64,000 bases of DNA, taken from the NCBI GenBank assembly GCA_902788865.1, contig CADALZ010000007.1, positions 1-64,000 of the forward strand. Direction: 5' to 3'. The DNA comes from an uncultured Bacteroidales bacterium. GTDB taxonomy: Bacteria; Bacteroidota; Bacteroidia; Bacteroidales; Bacteroidaceae. Of this stretch, positions 1-8,417 are shown in pieces. The notes under the pieces are model-generated. The model had not been told where the DNA came from, ran no database searches, and saw nothing but the letters and a program-made list of their open reading frames with translations. Positions within the stretch are counted from its first letter, which is position 1, and each line of letters opens with the position of its first letter. A program made the translations under genes and the position numbers.

Positions 1-231
1 CTGCATACGTTCTGGAACTGGATACAGGGAGCTGTGTGTGGCTATTCCGTCAGCGGCACAGATTCTGGGCAGTCGGTGTTTTCCATCGCACTGAGCGACA
101 ACACGCTGATGAACGGAGGCGAGTTCGGCTTCGAGGGTTCGCTGGTCTGCATCATCCTCGAGGTTATCTTCCTCTTCATCCTGCTGCGCTACATAGGACC
201 TAGTCTTAACTATAAGAGATTGAGATATTGA
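1..231 (+). CDS. CPBP family intramembrane metalloprotease, C-terminal part
   Basis: The window opens inside this gene. The frame is open from base 1 and stops at 229-231, so 76 residues are visible. The first residues, LHTFWNWIQG, carry an HxxxN motif (His2, Asn6), the last of the three conserved motifs of the CPBP (CAAX protease and bacteriocin-processing) membrane protease family. A hydrophobic helix follows near the end (VCIILEVIFLFILLRYIG). The family cleaves or processes substrates inside the inner membrane. The EExxxR and FxxxH motifs would lie upstream and cannot be seen, so activity is not shown here. Confidence 0.7.
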   Translation: MHTFWNWIQGAVCGYSVSGTDSGQSVFSIALSDNTLMNGGEFGFEGSLVCIILEVIFLFILLRYIGPSLNYKRLRY

Positions 232-264
232 GAGTTTTACAGGATTTATAATTCATAATTCCAC

Positions 265-2007
265 ATGAAACGTTTACTTCTGGCACTTGTTGCCCTTCTT
301 ATCCTCCCCACACTGCTGCAGGCACAAGACCGCACAGTGAAGATAAAGCTCATCGAGACTACCGATGTGCATGGTTGCTTTTTCCCCTACGACTTCATCA
401 CACGCAATGCCGTGGGGGGCAGCATGGCGCGCGTGCATACCTATGTGCAGCAACAGCGTGCGCTCTATCACGACGATGTCATACTGGTAGATAATGGTGA
501 CATCCTGCAGGGTCAACCCACCGCTTATTATTACAACTTTATAGACACCACGTCTGTGCATCTGGCAGCAGATATGCTCAACTTCATGGGCTATAATGCT
601 GGCAATTTCGGCAATCATGATATAGAGGTGGGCAATGCCGTGTTCGAGCGTTGGGCGGCCGATTGTGCCTTCCCTGTGCTTGGTGCCAACATCATAGACA
701 CTAAGACGGGGCAGCCTCACTTCCAGCCCTACGAGATCATTGTGCGTGATGGAGTCAAGGTGGCTGTGCTCGGCATGATCACGCCAGCCATACCAGTGTG
801 GCTCTCAGAGAATCTGTGGCGAGGCCTCCGCTTCGATGATATGGAGCAGACGGCACGCAAGTGGATCCCTATCATCCAGGAGCGGGAACATCCCGATGTC
901 ATCGTGGGCCTTTTCCATTCTGGCAAGGATGCCGAGTGGCTGGGAGGTGGCAAGTATCGCGAGCAAGCCTCTGTAGAGGTGGCAGAGCGTGTGCATGGCT
1001 TCGATGTGGTGCTCATGGGGCACGACCATGCACGTGAGTGCCGCAAGGTGACCAACGTAGAGGGTAGGGAAGTGCTCGTGATCAACCCTGCCAATCGGGC
1101 TTTCAATGTGGCCGACGTGGAGATCACCTGTACCCTGCATGATGGCAAGGTGGTAGATAAGCACATAGATGGTCAACTGGTCTCTGTCTCCGACTTGGAA
1201 ATCAGCCAAGCCTACATGGAGCGTTTCGACAGACAATATAAAGAGGTGGAGAATTTCGTCAGCAAGAAGATCGGCACTTTCACAGAGAGCATCTCCACAC
1301 GCCCATCTTACTTCGGACCCTCGGCCTTTGTAGATCTCATTCACTCTTTGCAGCTGGAGCTCACGGGTGCCGATATCTCCTTAGCCGCTCCGCTCTCTTT
1401 CGATGCCAAGATAGACCAGGGCGATGTCTATGTGAGCGATATGTTCAATCTCTACCGCTTCGAGAATATGCTCTACACCATGCGCTTTACTGGTCGCGAA
1501 ATTCTTGGAGCCTTAGAGATGAGCTATGACAACTGGATCAACGTCATGCGTTCGCCCTCCGACCATGTGCTGCGCGTCAGCGAACCTCAGCGTGCTGGCG
1601 ACCGCATCCGCTTCATCGAGCCTTCTTACAACTTCGACTCAGCTGCAGGCATCATCTACACCGTAGATGTGCGCAAACCACGTGGGCAGAAAGTCACCAT
1701 CGTGAGCATGGCCGATGGCACTCCATTCGATATGGATAAGATCTACAAGGTGGCTGTGAACTCCTACCGAGGCAATGGTGGAGGTTCGCAGCTCATAGAC
1801 GGTGCAGGCATCCCCTCCGAGCAACTGAAAGACCGCATCCTGCAGTCCACCGATGTAGATCTACGCTATTATCTCATGAAATACATCGAAGAGCACCGCA
1901 CCATCAGTCCGCGTGCCTTAGGGCAGTGGAAACTGGTGCCAGAACAGTGGGCAGCCCCAGCTTCGAAGCGCGACTATAAGTTGCTTTTTGGTGAAGATAT
2001 GAAGTGA
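265..2007 (+). CDS. Secreted 5'-nucleotidase / 2',3'-cyclic phosphodiesterase family metallophosphatase
   Basis: A 580-residue protein. The signal peptide is about residues 1-21 (LLLALVALLILPTLLQAQ). The N-terminal calcineurin-like domain shows the metal ligands: TTDVHG (Asp34, His36), DNGD, GNHD and GHDH near residue 252. The C-terminal half matches the 5'-nucleotidase C domain (substrate specificity domain, ending with the NSYRGNGGG segment). Length and domain order match periplasmic UshA/CpdB-type enzymes that strip phosphate from nucleotides or cyclic nucleotides. It starts at ATG 265, just after an AT-rich ATAATTCATAATT leader. It lies 33 bases after the CPBP gene and may be co-transcribed with it. 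Substrate preference cannot be read from the sequence. Confidence 0.88.
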   Translation: MKRLLLALVALLILPTLLQAQDRTVKIKLIETTDVHGCFFPYDFITRNAVGGSMARVHTYVQQQRALYHDDVILVDNGDILQGQPTAYYYNFIDTTSVHLAADMLNFMGYNAGNFGNHDIEVGNAVFERWAADCAFPVLGANIIDTKTGQPHFQPYEIIVRDGVKVAVLGMITPAIPVWLSENLWRGLRFDDMEQTARKWIPIIQEREHPDVIVGLFHSGKDAEWLGGGKYREQASVEVAERVHGFDVVLMGHDHARECRKVTNVEGREVLVINPANRAFNVADVEITCTLHDGKVVDKHIDGQLVSVSDLEISQAYMERFDRQYKEVENFVSKKIGTFTESISTRPSYFGPSAFVDLIHSLQLELTGADISLAAPLSFDAKIDQGDVYVSDMFNLYRFENMLYTMRFTGREILGALEMSYDNWINVMRSPSDHVLRVSEPQRAGDRIRFIEPSYNFDSAAGIIYTVDVRKPRGQKVTIVSMADGTPFDMDKIYKVAVNSYRGNGGGSQLIDGAGIPSEQLKDRILQSTDVDLRYYLMKYIEEHRTISPRALGQWKLVPEQWAAPASKRDYKLLFGEDMK

Positions 2008-2041
2008 TTTCAAGATTTGTGCGAAAAAAAGGGCAGAAAAG

Positions 2042-2073
2042 TTTGCATAGACCAAAACTTTGCCTTACATTTG
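2042..2073 (+). promoter_or_regulatory. Promoter of tRNA-Ser
   Basis: TTTG at 2042-2045, a 20-base gap, then TACATTTG at 2066-2073: the -33 and -7 elements of a Bacteroidetes promoter. It ends 34 bases before the tRNA. Confidence 0.75.
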
Positions 2074-2107
2074 CACCGCATTTGAAAAATGCTTGTTCAG
2101 TCATTAA

Positions 2108-2194
2108 GGAAGTTTGGGTGAGTGGCTGAAACCAGCAGTTTGCTAAACTGCCGTACGGGTAACCGTACCGGGGGTTCGAATCCCCCAGCTTCCG
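2108..2194 (+). tRNA. tRNA-Ser (anticodon GCT)
   Basis: An 87-base class II tRNA. The acceptor stem GGAAGTT pairs with AGCTTCC at the 3' end (one G-T). The anticodon stem GCAGT/ACTGC holds the loop TTGCTAA with anticodon GCT. The long variable arm CGTACGGGTAACCGTACC forms a hairpin, and the T arm is GGGGG TTCGAAT CCCCC. The discriminator base is G, as is usual for serine tRNAs. CCA is not encoded. Confidence 0.96.
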
Positions 2195-2288
2195 CGATGA
2201 TAGAAAAGGTTTAAAAAGGTTATAAGTTGGCATTGCAGCTCGTGAGAGTTGCAATGTTTTTTTATATCTATGCATGTGGCAAGCATTG

Positions 2289-4247
2289 TCAGCCCATAGG
2301 CCGATACTGCACAGCGAGCATGGTGAGGTCGTCGCTCTGATCGGCATCGCCAATGAAGGCATGCACGGCCTCTGTCATACGGTCGATAAGGGACTCAGGA
2401 GTATGCTCGTGACTTTCGAGCAAGGTGTTGGCCAGCTGAATCATGCGCTTTTCGCTGAACTGCTGATGCTCACTATCCTCCGCCTCATTCAGTCCGTCGG
2501 TATAGAGGAAGATGGTGGTGCCAGCATCGATAGTCACTTCCTGACAGGTGTATTCCCAATCGCTCATCAGTCCGATAGGAATGTTGGAATCGCTTGGCAA
2601 CATGCCCACTTTGCGGCCTATGAGTAGCGGGATGTCATGTCCAGCATTGCAGTAATGCATAGCCCCCGTGTGCAGGTCGAGCGCGCCAACGAAGAGAGTA
2701 ACAAAGAAGTTGGAGTCATTGCCATCAGACATGGCTTTGTTCAGCGCACTGACGATGAGGTGAGGCTCTTTCTCATGGGCAGACACGGTGCGGAACATGG
2801 CACGCGTCATGGCCATCACCAGCGCTGCGGGAATGCCTTTTCCAGACACGTCGCCAATGCAGAACAGCAGTTTCTCGTCGCGTATGTAAAAGTCAAACAA
2901 GTCGCCACCCACCGCTTTGGCAGGAGTCAGCGAACCAAAGATGTCGATATCGCTGCGTTCCGGATAAGGCGGGAAGATCTTCGGAAGCATCGCCATCTGT
3001 ATGTTGTGCGCTATGTTCAGCTCGCTCTCGATGGCAGCCTTCGAGGCCGTGGTTTCCTTCAGCTCCACAATATACTTCGAAAGCGACTGCTGCATGTTGG
3101 CGAAAGAGTTGCGCAGCAGGTAGATCTCATCCTGCGTTTGGATGTCGGGTAGGGGTGCATTGAAATTGCCCTTAGCCACTTCGCTGGCCGAGTTAGCCAA
3201 CTCCGTCAATGGCTTGGTGGCACGTTTCACGTTATAGCGTATGGCAAAGGCCGTGAAAGCCAAGGCTGCGGCAATGATAAGCAGCAGGATGAGCGTAAGC
3301 ATGTTCCCAGGGAAGTGGAAAGTAAACATTGGAACCAAGACGCCCATGCTCATATCCACATGGTTGATGGGTACATAGAAAACATAAGAAGGAACCCCGT
3401 CGATGACGGCAGTTCCAGAACCCTCCTCCCCATGAATCATGGCCAGCGCGATGGCATCGTCATCCGTTCCCTTGGAAGCCTCTGCTTGTGTGAGGAAATT
3501 GCCTTTCAAGATGCGCTCATGGTCAGGATGAGCGATGTAATTGCCCTTATTATCGATGATGAAGCTATGAGCAGCATAAGTAGGACCAAATAATCGTTCG
3601 GGCAACTTTGTGGTACCGAACTCATCATCTAGCGCCTTCAGCTTGTCAGTGAGAAAGTGGAGAGACATGTCTGCTCCCATGATAGCTACCGTGCGCCCTT
3701 CGGCATTATGCACGGGCAGCATGTAGGCGATGAGCGGAGCTGTCGCATCCTCTTGATCGAAGAATGGCTCACTCCAGTAACCCTCCGAAGCTTGGAGCGC
3801 CTCCACGAACCACTCCTCCAGCGGATAGTCGCGTGATGCACTGCCGATATACTCATGGCTCAGCTTGCCATCATCCCCCTTCACCACATAAGGTGCAAAC
3901 CAGCGCCCCTTTTCCGGATAATAGTCAGGTATGAAGCTCACGCCAAGACTGCGGATGTTAGGATTATCCTGCACGATGTGCTCCACGGCAACCATGATTT
4001 CATCAGGGCGGTCGAGCAACATCTCGATGCTATGTTGGTTGTTCTTCGTCGCCACATACACGTCGGAGAGCGTACGGCGCACATACTCATTCGTGCCACG
4101 CAAGTCACTGAGGTAACGGTTGGTTTCACCCATACTCATGACGTTTTGCGACAGCAGGTAGACGACAAGAATGAGCACGGCCATGAGAGTCCCAAGGAAA
4201 ATCATGATCCATTTGGTAATTCGTCCTGCAAAAGTATAGCTCTTCAT
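2289..4247 (-). CDS. Membrane sensor with HAMP and SpoIIE-type PP2C phosphatase domain
   Basis: A 652-residue RsbU/SpoIIE-like serine phosphatase. Order: a transmembrane helix near residues 12-34, an extracytoplasmic Cache-like sensor (about 35-305), a second helix (about 308-330), a HAMP linker (KRATKPLTELA...), a short coiled coil, then the PP2C domain with metal-binding GGDLFDF and GDVSGKG. Such proteins dephosphorylate anti-sigma-factor antagonists in response to an external signal. An open frame extends to a GTG at 4253, but AAGGATC lies only a few bases from that GTG and about 8 bases from the ATG at 4247, so the ATG is preferred. No anti-sigma or STAS partner gene is adjacent. Confidence 0.87.
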   Translation of the reverse strand: MKSYTFAGRITKWIMIFLGTLMAVLILVVYLLSQNVMSMGETNRYLSDLRGTNEYVRRTLSDVYVATKNNQHSIEMLLDRPDEIMVAVEHIVQDNPNIRSLGVSFIPDYYPEKGRWFAPYVVKGDDGKLSHEYIGSASRDYPLEEWFVEALQASEGYWSEPFFDQEDATAPLIAYMLPVHNAEGRTVAIMGADMSLHFLTDKLKALDDEFGTTKLPERLFGPTYAAHSFIIDNKGNYIAHPDHERILKGNFLTQAEASKGTDDDAIALAMIHGEEGSGTAVIDGVPSYVFYVPINHVDMSMGVLVPMFTFHFPGNMLTLILLLIIAAALAFTAFAIRYNVKRATKPLTELANSASEVAKGNFNAPLPDIQTQDEIYLLRNSFANMQQSLSKYIVELKETTASKAAIESELNIAHNIQMAMLPKIFPPYPERSDIDIFGSLTPAKAVGGDLFDFYIRDEKLLFCIGDVSGKGIPAALVMAMTRAMFRTVSAHEKEPHLIVSALNKAMSDGNDSNFFVTLFVGALDLHTGAMHYCNAGHDIPLLIGRKVGMLPSDSNIPIGLMSDWEYTCQEVTIDAGTTIFLYTDGLNEAEDSEHQQFSEKRMIQLANTLLESHEHTPESLIDRMTEAVHAFIGDADQSDDLTMLAVQYRPMG

Positions 4248-4276
4248 TCTCACGATCCTTTTCTAATTAATTTCCA

Positions 4277-4284
4277 CAAAGATA
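4277..4284 (-). promoter_or_regulatory. -7 element upstream of the PP2C gene
   Basis: TATCTTTG on the minus strand, about 30 bases before the start codon. The -33 box is not clear. Confidence 0.5.
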
Positions 4285-4313
4285 TAGATTTTTTTGAATA
4301 TCAGCAGCTAAGA

Positions 4314-4344
4314 TTGCATCTTTTAATAATAACGCCTATCTTTG
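4314..4344 (+). promoter_or_regulatory. Promoter of the 45-residue membrane peptide gene
   Basis: TTG at 4314-4316 and TATCTTTG at 4337-4344, separated by 20 bases. It ends 36 bases before the ATG at 4381. Confidence 0.6.
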
Positions 4345-4380
4345 TAAAGAAGAAAACCTTTAATTATAAATGCAGATATT

Positions 4381-4518
4381 ATGGAACCAGTTATGAAAAA
4401 CAAGTTTATTCTCAAGGACCTCATCGTACTATGGATCGCCTTGACCGCACTATGTTGTGCAGCAATAAATCTTCATATCAAGCTGAATATGCTGGAAAAG
4501 AAAGAAGAACAGGAGTAA
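4381..4518 (+). CDS. Small membrane peptide of 45 residues
   Basis: ATG 4381 to TAA 4516-4518. The product begins MEPVMKNKFILKDL, has one predicted transmembrane helix (IVLWIALTALCCAAINL) and ends in a charged tail rich in Lys and Glu (LEKKEEQE). A second in-frame ATG at residue 5 is possible. A good promoter lies just upstream, which argues that it is a real gene. It is not a clear match to a named family. Single-helix peptides of this kind often bind and modulate larger membrane proteins, but no partner is evident. The nearest gene upstream is the divergent PP2C sensor. Confidence 0.55.
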   Translation: MEPVMKNKFILKDLIVLWIALTALCCAAINLHIKLNMLEKKEEQE

Positions 4519-6057
<1,539 letters not shown>

Positions 6058-6076
6058 ATATACCTTTTTATATAAA

Positions 6077-6114
6077 AATAAGGTGCATCGTTTTGGTGCG
6101 CCTTATTTTTTTTT
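6077..6114 (+). terminator. Rho-independent terminator after the esterase
   Basis: Arms AATAAGGTGC (6077-6086) and GCGCCTTATT (6098-6107), with one G-T pair, followed by a T run to 6114. The loop contains the TTTG of the next gene's promoter. Confidence 0.8.
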
Positions 6115-6124
6115 CCTATATTTG
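6092..6124 (+). promoter_or_regulatory. Promoter of the RyR cassette
   Basis: TTTG at 6092-6095, a 21-base gap, TATATTTG at 6117-6124. Transcription should start near 6130. That excludes the in-frame ATG at 6126 and supports the start at 6153. Confidence 0.7.
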
Positions 6125-6152
6125 CATGAAAGAAACTTTAAAATCTGAAATC

Positions 6153-6590
6153 ATGGAAGAATATATCCCAAAACCCATCGATCTGAGCGACGTTTCGCTG
6201 ACAGACGACCTTATCGAACTGCGTGAAGCCATAGCCGAGAATGCCCATGAAATCTGGGCTGAGAATCGCCGATTGGAAGGTTGGACCTATGGCCCTGTGC
6301 GTGATGACAAGAAGAAGCAGACACCTGACATGGTGCCCTACAAGGACCTCTCTGACGGCGAGAAAGAGTACGACCGTGCCACGGCCATGCGCTCCATCAA
6401 GCTGCTGAAGAAGCTTGGCTACGATGTGGTGAAAGTACAGGAAACGGAGCTCTACAAGGAGATGATAGAGCGCATACGTAATAATAAGGAGCAGTATCAC
6501 TGCAGCAACTGTGGCGGCTTCATCTTCAAGCATCAGGTATTCTGTGAGCACTGCGGACATAAGCTGGACAAGACCGACTGGGAAGGCTGA
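6153..6590 (+). CDS. RyR-domain protein with C-terminal zinc ribbon
   Basis: 145 residues. Residues about 22-90 match the RyR domain (ENAHEIWAENRRLEGWTYGP, then DMVPYKDLSDGEKEYDR). This fold is named from repeats in animal ryanodine receptors and is found in bacteria in signalling and conflict loci. The C-terminus is a zinc ribbon with CSNCGG and CEHCG. The start at 6153 is chosen because the promoter ends at 6124. The stop codon overlaps the ATG of the next gene (TGATG at 6588-6592), so the two are translationally coupled. Prokaryotic RyR domains have been proposed to bind nucleotide-like ligands; the ligand here is unknown. Confidence 0.8.
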   Translation: MEEYIPKPIDLSDVSLTDDLIELREAIAENAHEIWAENRRLEGWTYGPVRDDKKKQTPDMVPYKDLSDGEKEYDRATAMRSIKLLKKLGYDVVKVQETELYKEMIERIRNNKEQYHCSNCGGFIFKHQVFCEHCGHKLDKTDWEG

Positions 6591-7981
6591 TGTTTGAGAA
6601 CATGACAGGATCGGCCGACTGGTATGACTTAGGTCATCTGACTGGCATGGCATTACCTATCGGTGCAGGCACCATCTTGGGGTCTGTGCTGACGATAATG
6701 ATCGCTTTCTTCTTCCTGTCTTTTCCGTTGCGCCTGCTGATAGTCTATTCGAAGAACTATCAGATAGCTATGCGATGCCGTATGGCGGCCGACTGGCTGT
6801 TGGTCGCCATCATCATTGTGGTGATATTCAATGCGCTGACGGCATCAAGCGTGGTTTCCGAGACGTTGTCGCCAAACAAGGATCTGTTCTGGTTCTCGGT
6901 GCAGCGGGCGGGGGCCAGCCTTATGACGATAGTGCCTTTCTACTACATCATGCTGCGGCTGACCAACCGTCAGGAGTTCTATTCTGACAAGCATGTGCAG
7001 TATCTGGAGTATTTCATACTATACCTGCGCAGCTTCAGGGATGACAAGCGCTATAGGAAGTCGGAGAGGAAGCTGATGCGAGCGTTGAAGCGTCTCTATT
7101 TCCCCTTTGCCATAGGTAAGCCTGATGAGTTCATGCCGCAGCAGGGTGCTAAGCGCATCTATGTGGGGAAGAACTGGCAGGACATCGTGATAAATCTGCA
7201 GCAGAAGGCTCCCATCATCCTGCAGCGCGTAAATATGAGCGAGAGCTACCTTTGGGAGTTTGAGCAGAGCGTGAAGGGCGGACATCTGAAGAAGGTGCTC
7301 TTCTGGGTGGCCGATTATGCCGAGTATGAGGAGTTTCGTTGCTATGCTGCAGAGAAATACGGCTTACAGCTTCCTGTACTGAACGAGATGGAGTATGAGC
7401 AGTTATTCTACATGTTGCCAGATGGGCAGTACCGTGTCTATGCGCTCGACAGCAAAGTGGCTTATAATCAGTTTGCGGAGGCTTACGTGAGGGAGCATCC
7501 CGACCATGTGGCAGCATACGGACAGTATTTATACGGGCGCAGTGACATGGATTTGCTGCGTTTGGCATTCTCGCCTGTCTATGATAAAAGGGTGATGCCT
7601 GGGGTTAACCGATGGAGCTGGTGGGCTTTCCTTTTCCCCGATTTCTTCCTGATCTGCCAGTCGGTGAAATATCGCTTCTTGCTTTATTTCACTTTCATAT
7701 CCTTGCCGCTGATTTCTCAAGCTGGTATTCTCACTCAGTTTCAGATGTCTCTCATCATATTTGTCACTATGCTTGTGATGGGCAAGAATGGACGCACGTT
7801 GGCATGGTCGTCCTATAAGTGGGAGAGTTTGGCGTACTTCGAGAAACGCTATCGTTCCAGGATGGTACTGGTCATCTCTTTGGGCTTCCTCCGCTATTTC
7901 CTCTGGTTTGCCGTAGGCTTCTGGCTGATGTTCAACCCCTTCGGCTGGGATATTCCTCACTACGACTGGGCGGCATGGTAG
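6590..7981 (+). CDS. Membrane protein with TIR-like cytosolic segment
   Basis: 463 residues. Hydrophobic helices lie at about 20-50, 65-85 and 100-120. A soluble segment of about 200 residues follows, beginning EYFILYLRSFRDD and running through IYVGKNWQDIVINLQQKAPIIL and YLWEFEQ, then further helices from about 355 to the end. The LRSF-DD opening and the later W-E pattern resemble a poorly described bacterial membrane family with a Rossmann-like, possibly TIR-related, domain; this is from memory of the pattern and is not proven. It overlaps the RyR/zinc-ribbon gene by one base, so the two products very probably act together, perhaps as sensor and membrane effector. Confidence 0.6.
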   Translation: MFENMTGSADWYDLGHLTGMALPIGAGTILGSVLTIMIAFFFLSFPLRLLIVYSKNYQIAMRCRMAADWLLVAIIIVVIFNALTASSVVSETLSPNKDLFWFSVQRAGASLMTIVPFYYIMLRLTNRQEFYSDKHVQYLEYFILYLRSFRDDKRYRKSERKLMRALKRLYFPFAIGKPDEFMPQQGAKRIYVGKNWQDIVINLQQKAPIILQRVNMSESYLWEFEQSVKGGHLKKVLFWVADYAEYEEFRCYAAEKYGLQLPVLNEMEYEQLFYMLPDGQYRVYALDSKVAYNQFAEAYVREHPDHVAAYGQYLYGRSDMDLLRLAFSPVYDKRVMPGVNRWSWWAFLFPDFFLICQSVKYRFLLYFTFISLPLISQAGILTQFQMSLIIFVTMLVMGKNGRTLAWSSYKWESLAYFEKRYRSRMVLVISLGFLRYFLWFAVGFWLMFNPFGWDIPHYDWAAW

Positions 7982-8417
7982 TTCTCAAAGGCTTTGGCCT
8001 TTGAGAAGATGCAAATATTCAAAGATGCAAATATGCAATATTATTCTTGCATCTTTTAATTCAAGTTTCGCAAGTGATGCTAACATCCTGTGAGACAAAG
8101 CCCCAGAGGAGCTTGTTGAGGCGTTTGCCTCATCAATATTAAAACATTATAACATTAAAAAATTAAAACATTACGTTTTGTAAGCCCCAGAGGGGCTTAA
8201 TAGGGTAACCAGCCATACAATGGCTGGATAAATAGCGGCCATTGAATGCGTGCCTTTAGGTACGCCACCCACAATTTGTTGCGTACCTACGGCACGCTGT
8301 CTCTCTATAGCATCCATATTACCAGCCATTGACATGGCTGGCTACCATATAAGATGCCTACGGCACCACCTTTCTGCATATTTTAATTTTTTTATCTTTT
8401 AATTTTTTAATTTTTGA
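7982..8417. other. Intergenic region between convergent genes
   Basis: Holds repeat element R1 (8061-8370) and flanking AT-rich runs of TTTTAATTTTT type. No gene seen. Confidence 0.7.
8061..8370 (-). repeat. Nested-hairpin repeat R1
   Basis: One of four related elements in the window (R1 8061-8370, R2 29919-30220, R3 52550-52902, R4 59868-60214). All share CCAGCCATTGACATGGCTGG arms and a core of two arms, GCGTGCCTTTAGGTACGCC and GCGTACCTACGGCACGC. Relative to the RyR-TrkA gene (minus strand, ending at 8418) it is a 3' trailer. It also carries AAGCCCCAGAGGGGCTT, a small hairpin shared with R2 and R3. Confidence 0.8.

Noticed and set aside
274..720. Long minus-strand open frames inside the 5'-nucleotidase, PPDK, GH106 and similar genes (for example 17388-19001, 19017-20186, 8889-10235)
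   Set aside because: They lie antisense to genes with clear family motifs, lack promoters and ribosome sites, and have His- and Leu-rich compositions typical of mirrored coding DNA.
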